The notes beneath the pieces are model-generated. The model worked only from the letters and a program-made list of their open reading frames with translations. It was not told the DNA's origin and ran no database searches. From Arthrobacter jiangjiafuii (GTDB lineage: Bacteria > Actinomycetota > Actinomycetes > Actinomycetales > Micrococcaceae): DNA of 64,000 nt. The stretch covers positions 2,356,001-2,420,000 of the forward strand of contig NZ_CP076022.1 in NCBI RefSeq assembly GCF_018622995.1, written 5' to 3'. This document shows positions 38,210 to 46,518 of this stretch, piece by piece. The position numbers and the translations under genes are program-made. Within the stretch, counting starts at the first letter, position 1; each line of letters begins with the position of its first letter.

Positions 38210-39258
38210 GCGGCACCGGGGCGGTACCTGCTCCCCCGCGGCGGGTCCTGGTGACCGGTGCCAGCGGGCTGCTCGGCGGCGCCGTCGCGCGTCTGCTGGC
38301 CGATAAGGGGCACAAGGTGCGCACACTGCAGCGCACGCCGTTGTCCCCGCTGTCTTCCGCCCGCCCCGGTTCAGTAGGCGCGGCGTTTGAATCCATTGCC
38401 GGGTCCGTGTCCGATCCCGGGGCCGCAACCCGCGCTGTCGAGGGAATGGACGCCGTCGTGCATCTGGCCGCGAAGGTTTCCTTCACGGGTCAGTGGCAGG
38501 ATTTTGTTGACACCAACATCACCGGCACCAGGACGCTGATCGATGCTGCCAAGGCAGCCGGCGTGCGGGACTTTGTTTTTGTGTCCTCTCCCTCGGTGGC
38601 TCACTTCGGCGAGCCGATCGCCGGAGCGGAAGCCGGGACCGCGGATCCGGAGCGTGCCCGTGGGTTCTACGCCCGTTCCAAGGCTGCGGCGGAGCTGCTC
38701 GCCCTGGCCGAGGACTCAGCGGCCTTCCGCGTGGACGCCATCCGCCCGCATGTCGTGTGGGGGCCGGGCGACACCCAGCTCGTGGAACGCGTGATCGACC
38801 GGGCCCGCTCCGGCCGGCTGCCGCTGCTTGACGGCGGCACGGCACTGATCGACACCACCTATATTTCCAACGCGGCCGCCGGCATTGTCCGCGGATTAGA
38901 GCGGATGGACCACGCGCACGGGCAGGCGCTCGTGGTGACCAACGGCCAGCCCCGGCCGGTCGGTGAGCTGATCGCTGGCATTTGTGCCGCCGCCGGGGTC
39001 TCCGCTCCGGGGTGGAGTGTGCCGGGCTGGGCTGCGCGCGGTGCCGGGTCCGTGCTGGAGCGCCTCTGGCTTTCCGCTGGAAGCCGCGGCCTGGTGCACG
39101 ATGAACCGCCGATGACCCGTTTCCTGGCCGAGCAGCTCTCCACGTCCCACTGGTTCGACCAGCGCCGTACCCGTGAGGTGCTCGACTGGACCCCGGAGGT
39201 TACCGTGGAGGACGGCATGCGCCGGCTCGCCGCGCACTACGGCGGCACCGCGGCCTAA
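38206..39258 (+). CDS. oleD: OleD, NADPH-dependent 2-alkyl-3-ketoacid reductase
   Basis: 350 residues of the extended short-chain dehydrogenase / 3-beta-HSD type. Rossmann motif TGASGLLGG at 17-25, catalytic Ser128 in VSSPSV, Tyr155 and Lys159 in FYARSKAAAE. Reduces the OleA product to the 2-alkyl-3-hydroxyacid used by OleC. ATG overlaps the oleBC stop (ATGA), so all three ole genes are translationally coupled. A C-terminal hydrophobic stretch (about 265-300) may touch the membrane. Confidence 0.88.
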   Translation: MSGTGAVPAPPRRVLVTGASGLLGGAVARLLADKGHKVRTLQRTPLSPLSSARPGSVGAAFESIAGSVSDPGAATRAVEGMDAVVHLAAKVSFTGQWQDFVDTNITGTRTLIDAAKAAGVRDFVFVSSPSVAHFGEPIAGAEAGTADPERARGFYARSKAAAELLALAEDSAAFRVDAIRPHVVWGPGDTQLVERVIDRARSGRLPLLDGGTALIDTTYISNAAAGIVRGLERMDHAHGQALVVTNGQPRPVGELIAGICAAAGVSAPGWSVPGWAARGAGSVLERLWLSAGSRGLVHDEPPMTRFLAEQLSTSHWFDQRRTREVLDWTPEVTVEDGMRRLAAHYGGTAA

Positions 39259-39327
39259 CCGTCGCCGCCACCCTTCCGGGTTGCCCTGAAACCACCTTGT
39301 CAGTATCGATCACAGCAGAGGAATCCG

Positions 39328-40146
39328 ATGGACAGCGTCAAGGAAATCGACAACTGGCCCGTGGAGCATGCCTCCGCAGCGGTGATCCTGGCCGACGGGA
39401 CGGTGGCTGGCCGCCACGGCGACTTGGACCGGCGGTACCCGCTCGCCTCGGTGACCAAGCTGCTGACCGCCTACAGCATGCTGGTCGCGCTGGACGAGGG
39501 TGCGCTCGAGCTGGATCAGCCGGCAGGTCCTGAGGGATCAACGGTGCGGCATCTGCTCGCCCACAGCGCCGGTTATGACTTTGCCGAACGTACGGTCCGC
39601 TACGCCCCGGGCACGCGGCGGTTGTACTCCAACGCCGGTTTCGAGGTGCTGGGAGAAACGCTGGAGGAGGCCACCGGCATTTCCATGGCGGATTACCTGC
39701 ACGACGGCGTCCTGGCTCCCCTGGGCATGGACTCCACTGCTCTGGACGGCTCCCCTGCCGCCGGGGCCGTCTCCACGGTGGCCGATCTGGCCCGCTTCGC
39801 CGCCGAGCTGCAGCAGCCGGCCCTCACCGCTCCCGGGCGCCTGGCCGAAGCCACCACCGTGGTGTTCCCCGGACTGGCCGGCGTGCTGCCCGGTTTCGGC
39901 CGGCAGAAGGAAAATGACTGGGGCCTGGGCTTTGAAATCCGCAACTCCAAGTCCCCGCACTGGACCGGTTCCTCCAGCTCGCCCCGGACCTTCGGGCACT
40001 TCGGGCAGGCCGGAACGTTCCTGTGGGTGGATCCCGAGGCCGGTGCTGCCGCCGTCGCGCTGACGGACCGGGACTTCGGGCCGTGGGCGGCCGAGGTGTG
40101 GCCGGCGTTTACCGACGGTGTGCTGGCGGAGCTCCGCGGGGCCTAA
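39328..40146 (+). CDS. Serine hydrolase of the class C beta-lactamase family
   Basis: 272 residues. Ser41 and Lys44 in LASVTKLL are the SxxK pair, Tyr100-Ser-Asn102 in RLYSNAGFEV the YxN motif, and HFGQAG replaces KTG. No signal peptide, so it acts in the cytoplasm or leaves by another route; this argues against a PBP or secreted lactamase and for an esterase-type role. AGAGGAA precedes the ATG. It lies 69 bases after oleD on the same strand and could be the fourth gene of the ole operon; a link with beta-lactone chemistry is speculative. Confidence 0.85.
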   Translation: MDSVKEIDNWPVEHASAAVILADGTVAGRHGDLDRRYPLASVTKLLTAYSMLVALDEGALELDQPAGPEGSTVRHLLAHSAGYDFAERTVRYAPGTRRLYSNAGFEVLGETLEEATGISMADYLHDGVLAPLGMDSTALDGSPAAGAVSTVADLARFAAELQQPALTAPGRLAEATTVVFPGLAGVLPGFGRQKENDWGLGFEIRNSKSPHWTGSSSSPRTFGHFGQAGTFLWVDPEAGAAAVALTDRDFGPWAAEVWPAFTDGVLAELRGA

Positions 40147-40194
40147 CGCACGTGCCCGGGAAGGCCGGCGTCGTGCCGCGCCTCGGTCCGAAGT

Positions 40195-40466
40195 CGGCAA
40201 AGCTGCACACTCAGCGAGGCTGCAACGCCGAGAGTGCACCTATGGCGACTAGTCCGCCTTCCGGCCCAACCGAGAGTGCATGTATGGCGGGTTCCAGACG
40301 GAAATAGCCCCCAGATCTGCACTCTCGGTGCAGCCCCCGCGGTCCTAAACCGCCAAAGCTGCACACTCAGTGAGCGGGGCAGCCGCTTCGCGTGCACAGG
40401 TTCCCACTGTGTGGGGCAGATGTGGCCTCGGCCGGCCAGAGAACGCGCGTGTCGAGAGTGCCCCGC
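40195..40466. repeat. Cluster of short intergenic repeats
   Basis: Two near-identical 24-mers (40195-40218 and 40351-40374, 22 of 24 equal) read CGGCAAAGCTGCACACTCAG plus CGAG. Two 20-mers (40229-40248, 40271-40290) share CGAGAGTGCA and TATGGCG. The core GAGAGTGC recurs inverted at about 40317-40328 and direct at 40453-40462. Spacing is irregular, so this is not CRISPR. It fills the 333-base gap between the convergent serine hydrolase and mutM genes; no gene is seen in that gap. Confidence 0.75.
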
Positions 40467-40479
40467 CGCTGGAAACCCT

Positions 40480-41484
40480 TTACCAGCGGCCGTTCCGCGG
40501 CCGCGGCTGGCATACCGGACAGCTGTACGAGGAACGGTTCATGAAGGAGTCGCGCCGGATCAGGGTGGAGAGCCCGGCGGCCGCGCAGCGCGGACACGGC
40601 TCTCCCTCGCGGCCGTAGGCGTTCAGGGACCGCGAGAAGTAGCCGGAAGCGCCGTTGACGTTGACGTACAGCGAGTCGAAGCTGGTTCCGCCGGCGGCCA
40701 GGGCACGGGTCATGACGTCGCGGGCGGACTCGATCAGGCGCAGCGCGTCCGCCCGGCGCATGGTGTCCGTGGGCCGGGCGAAGTGCAGCTTCGCGGCCCA
40801 AAGGGCTTCGTCCGCGTAGATGTTCCCCACCCCGGAGATAAGTCCCTGATCCAGCAGGGCACGCTTGATCCCGGTCCGGCGCCGTCGCAGCCGGGTATAA
40901 AAGTCATCGAAGGAAAAGGCCGGATCGAGCGGATCACGCGCAATGTGAGCCGCTTCTTCCGGGATCAGCGGCAGGCCGCTCTCGGAAAGTCCTCCTGGGG
41001 CGCCGTCCGGGGTTGGCAGCAGATCGGTGAGGAACACGCCGCCGAAGATCCGCTGATCCACGAACCGCAGCTCCGACGGCATCGGCGTTCCGTCCGCGGA
41101 CACGGCGGGGCTGAGCGTGAGCCGGACCTTGAGGTGTTTCTCGTCCGGAAGGTGGGAATCCTCCATCAGCAGCTGTCCGCTCATGCCCAGGTGGGCCATC
41201 AGCGCCAGCCGGGGTACGCCGTCGTCGGCTTCTGGAGCCCCCGTGGAAGCCGGCGCGCCGGAGGAGCCAGCGGAGGCTTCGACCAGCGGCAGCCAGAGGA
41301 ACTTGCCGCGGCGCGCGACATCGGTGACAGTTGCCCCTTCAAGGTTGCCGCGCAGGTCCTCGGGACCGGCGGCGTGGCGACGCACGGAGCGGGCGTCGAG
41401 GATGTCGACGCCGGTGATGGTCCTGCCGCGGACCCATGAGGCCAGTCCGCGGCGGACCACTTCCACTTCGGGCAGTTCGGGCAC
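40480..41484 (-). CDS. mutM: Formamidopyrimidine-DNA glycosylase
   Basis: 334 residues. Removes 8-oxoG and formamidopyrimidines from DNA and cuts the site. N-terminus [14 protein letters not shown] supplies the catalytic Pro and Glu; Lys in RGKFLW; helix-2-turn-helix [14 protein letters not shown]-terminal zinc finger CPRC...CPVC. An extra Gly/Ala/Ser insertion ([19 protein letters not shown]) interrupts the N-terminal domain near residue 75, and a shorter one near 160. Four bases after rnc, in the yceD-rpmF-rnc-mutM order. Confidence 0.96.
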   Translation of the reverse strand: MPELPEVEVVRRGLASWVRGRTITGVDILDARSVRRHAAGPEDLRGNLEGATVTDVARRGKFLWLPLVEASAGSSGAPASTGAPEADDGVPRLALMAHLGMSGQLLMEDSHLPDEKHLKVRLTLSPAVSADGTPMPSELRFVDQRIFGGVFLTDLLPTPDGAPGGLSESGLPLIPEEAAHIARDPLDPAFSFDDFYTRLRRRRTGIKRALLDQGLISGVGNIYADEALWAAKLHFARPTDTMRRADALRLIESARDVMTRALAAGGTSFDSLYVNVNGASGYFSRSLNAYGREGEPCPRCAAAGLSTLIRRDSFMNRSSYSCPVCQPRPRNGRW

Positions 41485-41488
41485 GGAG

Positions 41489-42193
41489 CTAGGCTCCGGC
41501 GGCCGCGGAGCTGCCCGAGGGGTAGATCATCTTCCAGGTGGCGGCGGCAGCTTCCTGCTCCGCTTCCTTTTTGGAGTGTCCCACGCCGGATCCGTACGGC
41601 TTGTCGCCGATGTGGAGCACGGCAACGAAACTGCGCGAATGGTCCGGGCCGGAGCCGGTGACCTTGTATTCGATGTCGCCCAGCTTCTTGGCTGCCGCGA
41701 TCTCCTGGATGCTGGTTTTCCAGTCGGTACCGGCGCCCAGGGCGTGGGCACTGCGCAGGAGCGGGCCGATCAGGCGCATCACCATGGCCCGGGCGGTTTC
41801 GATCCCGTGGCAGAGGTAGACGGCGCCGATCAAGGCTTCGGTGGTATCCGCAAGGATGGAGGACTTGTCCCGGCCGTTGGTGAGTTTCTCGCCCTGGCCC
41901 AGCAGGATGTACTGGCCCAGTTCCAGGTCGCGGGCGACGCCGGCCAGGGCCCGGGTGCTGACGACGGCGGAGCGGCGCTTGGCCAGCTCGCCCTCGGACA
42001 GGTCCGGATTGTCCCGGTACAGCGCATCCGTGACGGAAAAGCCCAGGATGGAGTCACCCAGGAACTCAAGGCGTTCGTTCGTGGGGATGCCGCCCTGCTC
42101 GTAAGCGTAGGAGCGGTGCGTGAGGGCAAGACGAAGCGTCCCGGCGTCGATATCGACGCCGAGACGCTTCAGAAGCTCTTCAGTATTCTTCAC
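41489..42193 (-). CDS. rnc: Ribonuclease III
   Basis: 234 residues. Cleaves double-stranded RNA, including the 30S rRNA precursor. Signature [10 protein letters not shown] at 39-48, second metal site region [12 protein letters not shown], then a double-stranded RNA-binding domain (about 155-225, [14 protein letters not shown] and [16 protein letters not shown]). Between rpmF and mutM, a standard actinobacterial order. Confidence 0.97.
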   Translation of the reverse strand: MKNTEELLKRLGVDIDAGTLRLALTHRSYAYEQGGIPTNERLEFLGDSILGFSVTDALYRDNPDLSEGELAKRRSAVVSTRALAGVARDLELGQYILLGQGEKLTNGRDKSSILADTTEALIGAVYLCHGIETARAMVMRLIGPLLRSAHALGAGTDWKTSIQEIAAAKKLGDIEYKVTGSGPDHSRSFVAVLHIGDKPYGSGVGHSKKEAEQEAAAATWKMIYPSGSSAAAGA

Positions 42194-42265
42194 TTTTTGG
42201 TTCTGACCCGAAAAGCAGTATTCATTTCCCTGCCCGGCAAGACCGGACGGGGAAGGAACACTGAT

Positions 42266-42469
42266 TTAGACGTCCGCTACCTTGCGGCCCTTGTATTCAA
42301 GGAACAGCGCGGTACCAGCTGAGTCGGTCACGACCTTGGCCTGGTGAGGCAGGCTGTAGGTAACGCGGCCGTTCTCAACGGTTTTCACCAGGTTGGGGGC
42401 AGTTGCCTTCCACTGGGACCGGCGGGCACGCGTATTCGAGCGGGACATTTTCCGCTTAGGAACAGCCAC
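42266..42469 (-). CDS. rpmF: Large ribosomal subunit protein L32, cysteine-free form
   Basis: 67 residues. N-terminus [20 protein letters not shown] is diagnostic. The second half has no cysteine ([20 protein letters not shown]), so this is a C-minus, zinc-independent L32; zinc-ribbon versions carry four Cys. Starts 2 bases after the yceD stop. The fairly large 72-base gap to rnc holds nothing visible. Confidence 0.95.
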   Translation of the reverse strand: MAVPKRKMSRSNTRARRSQWKATAPNLVKTVENGRVTYSLPHQAKVVTDSAGTALFLEYKGRKVADV

Positions 42470-42471
42470 GA

Positions 42472-43038
42472 CTAACTCTCTTCTCTCTCGTCTGACTCTG
42501 TACTTGTTGCCGCAGAATTGTCTGCGGCGCTGCCAGCCAGCCCGGAGAGGGCTGCCCAGCGAGGATCCACGCTTTGGTGGTGGTGACCCGGATCCTCCTC
42601 AAGGCGCGCTCCGCATTCGGAGCAAAGGCCTTCGCAGTCCTCCCGGCACACCGGCTGGAACGGCAGGGTGGTGACCACTGCGTCCCGCAAAACCGGCTCA
42701 AGATTGATGACATCTCGCTCGATCCGGTGTTGCTCTTCTTCCTCTTCTGTTCCGAAAGACTCTGCGTCCTCGTAATAGAAGAGTTCCTGCACATCGACTT
42801 CCTCGTCGTACGCGATGGGCTTCAGGCACCGTCCGCATTCTCCCTTGACAGGAGCGATGACGGTTCCGGATACCAAAATCCCCTCGTGCACGGCTTCGAA
42901 CCTCAGGTCCAGATCAAGATCTGTTCCTTCCGGTACGCCGATAAGCGCAACACCGAAGTCCTTCGGTGCCGGAACATGTTCCTGCATCGTTCGCATAACA
43001 CCCGGGCTGCGCCCGAGATCCTTGACACTAATGGCCAA
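42472..43038 (-). CDS. yceD: YceD/DUF177 family protein (23S rRNA accumulation)
   Basis: 188 residues from the TTG at 43038. DUF177 proteins are linked to 23S rRNA accumulation and are paired with rpmF, as here. Cys residues at [10 protein letters not shown] and [13 protein letters not shown] form the family's cysteine motifs. Start is uncertain: the TTG has no ribosome site, whereas the frame is open upstream to an ATT at 43077 with AGGAG five bases before it and a good promoter 33-62 bases before that. No ATG or GTG exists in between. The ATT start would give 201 residues. Confidence 0.85.
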   Translation of the reverse strand: MAISVKDLGRSPGVMRTMQEHVPAPKDFGVALIGVPEGTDLDLDLRFEAVHEGILVSGTVIAPVKGECGRCLKPIAYDEEVDVQELFYYEDAESFGTEEEEEQHRIERDVINLEPVLRDAVVTTLPFQPVCREDCEGLCSECGARLEEDPGHHHQSVDPRWAALSGLAGSAADNSAATSTESDEREES

Positions 43039-43109
43039 GGGCGACGAACCCGGATTAATCCGCGACTGAACGCTAATGAGAACTCCTGTAGAACATAGAC
43101 CGACATATC

Positions 43110-43139
43110 ATCTTAGCCTGATACGGCCGATTCTCTCAA
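43110..43139 (-). promoter_or_regulatory. Promoter of yceD-rpmF-rnc-mutM
   Basis: Minus strand TTGAGA (43134-43139), 18-base spacer, TAAGAT (43110-43115). Transcription would begin near 43103, about 25 bases before the proposed ATT start. Confidence 0.6.
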
Positions 43140-43252
43140 ACTGCACCGCACAGGGCCCCGGAAGAGGCAGGGTGCGGGCTGCTGGTTCCAGTTTACAGGC
43201 CTTGGGGCCGCGGGTTTACCGGAGGCGTGTTTCGCTCACATAAGCTGGCGGG

Positions 43253-43888
43253 ATGCTCCCCCGTTTCCGTGCCCTGCGACACCGCCTCCTGGGCCGGCTC
43301 CAGCGGGGCGTTCCCCGCAGCGTGGACCTCGCCGTCGGCGGGCTCACCTCGGTCCTGCTGATCTGGCTTTTTGCTGCGGCCAACCTCTTTTATTACCCGC
43401 AGGTCAGCGAACCCAAAAAGGCCGACGCCGTCGTCGTCCTCGCCGGGGCGGCGTCCGAGAGGCTTCCGGTGGGCCGGGAGCTGATCGACGGGAGCTACGC
43501 ACCCGAACTCGTGCTCTCCTATACCGACACCCCCGGCAATCGAATCACCGACCTGTACTGCGACTACACCGCCGGGGACACCGTCACCGAGGACCCGGAC
43601 AGCGCCGCGGTGACCTGCTTCTTTCCGGAACCGCTGACCACCCGCGGCGAGGCCCGCGCCATAGCCCGCCTCGCAGCGGACAACGGCTGGGAGAACCTGA
43701 TTGTGGTCACCTCCCGGTATCACCTGCTGCGCGCCGAAACCAACCTTTCCCAGTGCACGACGGCGGAACTCACCATGGTGGGTTCGGACCCCGAGCTCTC
43801 CCCCATGCAGTGGCTGGGCCGGTTCGCAGAGGAAACCGGCGGGCTGGCCGCGGCCACGCTCCGGCCGGCCTGCGCGAGCCGGATCTAG
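43253..43888 (+). CDS. YdcF-like DUF218 membrane protein
   Basis: 211 residues with one N-terminal membrane helix (about 28-48) and a DUF218 domain: DAVVVLAGAASERLPVGREL, then TRGEARAIARLA and VVTSRYHLLRAE. DUF218 proteins (SanA, YdcF) are tied to envelope functions and S-adenosylmethionine binding in one case; the role here is unknown. Convergent with the pyruvyl transferase: the two stops share CTAG at 43885-43888. Confidence 0.82.
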   Translation: MLPRFRALRHRLLGRLQRGVPRSVDLAVGGLTSVLLIWLFAAANLFYYPQVSEPKKADAVVVLAGAASERLPVGRELIDGSYAPELVLSYTDTPGNRITDLYCDYTAGDTVTEDPDSAAVTCFFPEPLTTRGEARAIARLAADNGWENLIVVTSRYHLLRAETNLSQCTTAELTMVGSDPELSPMQWLGRFAEETGGLAAATLRPACASRI

Positions 43889-44748
43889 ACCCGCACCCCC
43901 GGGCGCCGGGACAGCGGGAAAGCATCCAGCAGGGCGTCCAGCGAGACCTGAAGCCGCGGCAGCGACGCCTTCCGGGCCAGGTCCACCGGGTCAAGATGCC
44001 GGGCCCCGGCAGCGGTGATGTTGAGCGCGGACACGGCTGAGGCCTGAACAGTGGTGAAGAAGTCCCGGAACTTGAAAGTATCACCGGCAATAACGGCATC
44101 ATCGATCCGGACCCACACCCAGGGCACACCGTAGGCCTGCGCCACAATGATTCCGTGCAGCGAGCTGGAAATGCATGCCCGGGAAGCGGCAATTTCCCGC
44201 ACTACGCTCTCCATGTCCTGCCCGGCATCAACCATGTGGACGCCATCGGCTTCGGCGGCGCTGAACAGCCCCTGATGGTCGATGTGCGGCACCACCGACA
44301 CTTTGCCCTGCGAGGGCTGTCCGTCCGGCACCGGAAGGAAGCGTGGCAGTAGCAGCGCCGGATCGCCATACACGGCTGGCACGCTCCACCCCAGCCGCGA
44401 GCGCAGCTGCGCCGCGGTCAACCCTCCCCGGACAGCGTGGATCCGCACGCCGTTCAGGCGGGCCAGGCGTTCCGCCGCAGCCGGTGACAACCGGTGCATT
44501 AGCCCCGCGCCCCACACCTGCGAGCCGTGCTGCTCCAGCCACCCCGCCGTTGAGCCCACGGCTGCCAGCGGCGGAACAGCCAAGTGGCGCTTCCAGCCGT
44601 TGACCGGCGTCAGCCCCGTGATCCGGTTGACGAGCCAGGGCCCGACGGCGTCTCCAAAGTTGGCGCGTTCATCCCACCACAGCACGTTGACGCAGCCTTC
44701 CGGAACCAGGCCCGCTGCCGTGGCAGGAGCCGCCTGCGGCCCCGCCAT
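43885..44748 (-). CDS. Polysaccharide pyruvyl transferase family protein
   Basis: 287 residues. PS_pyruv_trans motifs: NFGDAVGPWLVNRITG near the N-terminus, VYGDPALLLPRF, and SSSLHGIIVAQAYGVPWVWV. Such enzymes add pyruvate ketals to wall or exopolysaccharide sugars from PEP. Cytoplasmic. It sits 4 bases after the coaD stop and may be a remote accessory of the wall-polymer locus 8 kb downstream. Acceptor unknown. Confidence 0.85.
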   Translation of the reverse strand: MAGPQAAPATAAGLVPEGCVNVLWWDERANFGDAVGPWLVNRITGLTPVNGWKRHLAVPPLAAVGSTAGWLEQHGSQVWGAGLMHRLSPAAAERLARLNGVRIHAVRGGLTAAQLRSRLGWSVPAVYGDPALLLPRFLPVPDGQPSQGKVSVVPHIDHQGLFSAAEADGVHMVDAGQDMESVVREIAASRACISSSLHGIIVAQAYGVPWVWVRIDDAVIAGDTFKFRDFFTTVQASAVSALNITAAGARHLDPVDLARKASLPRLQVSLDALLDAFPLSRRPGVRV

Positions 44749-44752
44749 ACTC

Positions 44753-45232
44753 CTAGGCGCCTTGGTCCTGGTGCAGCCGGCGGTAGGCGGCGAGCGGGAC
44801 CAACTCCTTGACGTCGCCGCCGAGGGCCGAGACTTCCTTGATCAGTGTTGAGGACAGGTGCGTGTAGCGGCTCTCGGCGGGCAGGAAGACCGTTTCGACG
44901 CCGGTGAGGTGCCGGTTCATCACGGCCATCGGCAGCTCGTACTGGTAGTCCTGGATCGAGCGCAGGCCCTTCACTATGGCGTCCACGCCGTGCTCGCGGC
45001 AGAAGTCGGCCAACAGTCCGTCCCCCATTGGCACCACCGAGACGCCCCGCAGCCCGCCCAGGGTTTCCTGGGCCATGGCCAGGCGTTCCGGGCCGGAGAA
45101 CCGGTACTTCTTGGCGTAATTGGTGGACACGGCCACGATGACTTCGTCGAACAGGCTGGCCGCGCGGGCAATCACCTCCGCGTGTCCGTTGTGGATGGGG
45201 TCATAGGAGCCGGGGCATACAGCGCGTCGCAT
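44753..45232 (-). CDS. coaD: Phosphopantetheine adenylyltransferase
   Basis: 159 residues. Penultimate step of CoA synthesis. HxGH nucleotide site in SYDPIHNGHAEVI and the KGLRSIQDYQYELPMA and SSTLIKEV segments are all present. The gene usually lies next to rsmD; here an aminotransferase and a spermidine-synthase-like gene intervene. Confidence 0.97.
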   Translation of the reverse strand: MRRAVCPGSYDPIHNGHAEVIARAASLFDEVIVAVSTNYAKKYRFSGPERLAMAQETLGGLRGVSVVPMGDGLLADFCREHGVDAIVKGLRSIQDYQYELPMAVMNRHLTGVETVFLPAESRYTHLSSTLIKEVSALGGDVKELVPLAAYRRLHQDQGA

Positions 45233-45273
45233 AGATCGAATCTACCCGGTGAAAGCGGGTAATACTGGAAGAC

Positions 45274-46518
45274 ATGAGTTCCCTCCCCCGCACGCCGTTG
45301 TTACGCTCCGACTTCGCCGGAGCAGCCCCGCCCTGGCAGCGCACCGCCGCCGGCGCCAATCTGCTCGGAGCCGACGGCGCCCTGGGGGTGACCATCTTCG
45401 AGGAGATCACCGTGCTGTCCGGCCGGCACAACGCCATCAACCTGGGCCAGGGCTTCCCGGACGAGGACGGTCCGGCGGAGATCAAAGAGGCAGCCCGCGC
45501 GGCCATCAGCGGCGGAGCCAACCAGTACGCGCCCGGCCAGGGGCTGCCGGTGCTCCGCAACGCCGTCGCCGCCCATCAGGAGCGCTTCTACGGCATCCAT
45601 ATGGATCCGGAGACCCAGATCATCGTGACCACCGGCGCCACCGAAGCCATTGCGGCCACCCTGCTGGCGCTCACCGGACCGGGCGACGAGGTGCTGACCT
45701 TTGAGCCGTTCTACGACTCCTACGGGGCCATGATCGGGCTCAGCGGCGCCACGCACACCACCGCTCCACTGCTGGCTCCGGACTTCCAGCCGGATCTTGC
45801 CACCCTGGAGGATTCATTCTCCGAGCGCACCCGGGTGGTACTTGTGAACAACCCGCACAATCCCACCGGGGCCGTCTTTCCGGCCGCAACCCTCCAGCGG
45901 ATCGTGGAGCTGGCGGCGAAATACAACGCGCTCATCGTCACCGACGAGGTCTATGAACACCTCACTTTCGGCCCCCGGCACATTCCCGTGGCCACGCTGC
46001 CCGGAGCCGCCGAGCGCACGCTGACCATTTCCTCGGCCGGCAAGACCTTCTCCTTCACCGGCTGGAAAATCGGCTGGCTCTCCGGCCCGGCTGAGCTGGT
46101 CGCTGCCGTCCGGGCGGTGAAATCCTTCCTCAGCTACAGCTCCGGCACTCCGTTCCAGGGCGCCATCGCCGTGGGCCTGGGGCTGGAGGATGCCTTCTTC
46201 ACCGGAATCGCGCAGACCCTGCAGGCCAAGCGCGATGTGCTCAGCGCCGGGCTGCGCGCCGCAGGCCTGACCGTCTTTGAACCGCAGGGCACCTACTTCG
46301 TAAACGCCGACGTCGCACCCCTGGGCATCACTGACGCAACGGCGCTCGCCCGCCGGCTGCCCGAGCTGGTGGGGGTGGGCGCCATCCCGGTGGCGGTGTT
46401 CTGCCACGACGACGGCGCCCGCCGCACCAGCTCGCTGCTGCGCTTTGCGTTCTGCAAAAAAACCGAGATCCTGCAGGAAGCCGCCGAACGCATCTCACGG
46501 CTGGGGCAGGTGCTCTGA
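45274..46518 (+). CDS. Class I/II PLP-dependent aminotransferase
   Basis: 414 residues. Fold type I aminotransferase with PLP lysine Lys257 in SSAGKTFSFTGWK, NNPHNPTG at 192-199 and DEVYEHLTF. Similar to methionine/kynurenine aminotransferase (YbdL/KAT-like) and N-succinyl-DAP aminotransferase DapC; these cannot be told apart here. The stop shares bases with the following start (TGATG). Confidence 0.88.
   Translation: MSSLPRTPLLRSDFAGAAPPWQRTAAGANLLGADGALGVTIFEEITVLSGRHNAINLGQGFPDEDGPAEIKEAARAAISGGANQYAPGQGLPVLRNAVAAHQERFYGIHMDPETQIIVTTGATEAIAATLLALTGPGDEVLTFEPFYDSYGAMIGLSGATHTTAPLLAPDFQPDLATLEDSFSERTRVVLVNNPHNPTGAVFPAATLQRIVELAAKYNALIVTDEVYEHLTFGPRHIPVATLPGAAERTLTISSAGKTFSFTGWKIGWLSGPAELVAAVRAVKSFLSYSSGTPFQGAIAVGLGLEDAFFTGIAQTLQAKRDVLSAGLRAAGLTVFEPQGTYFVNADVAPLGITDATALARRLPELVGVGAIPVAVFCHDDGARRTSSLLRFAFCKKTEILQEAAERISRLGQVL

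Noticed and set aside
40195-40466. CRISPR array
   Set aside because: Repeat units differ in length and orientation and spacing is irregular; no cas genes nearby.
40234-41439. A 401-codon frame across the repeat gap and mutM
   Set aside because: Antisense to mutM for most of its length, and its beginning lies in repeats.
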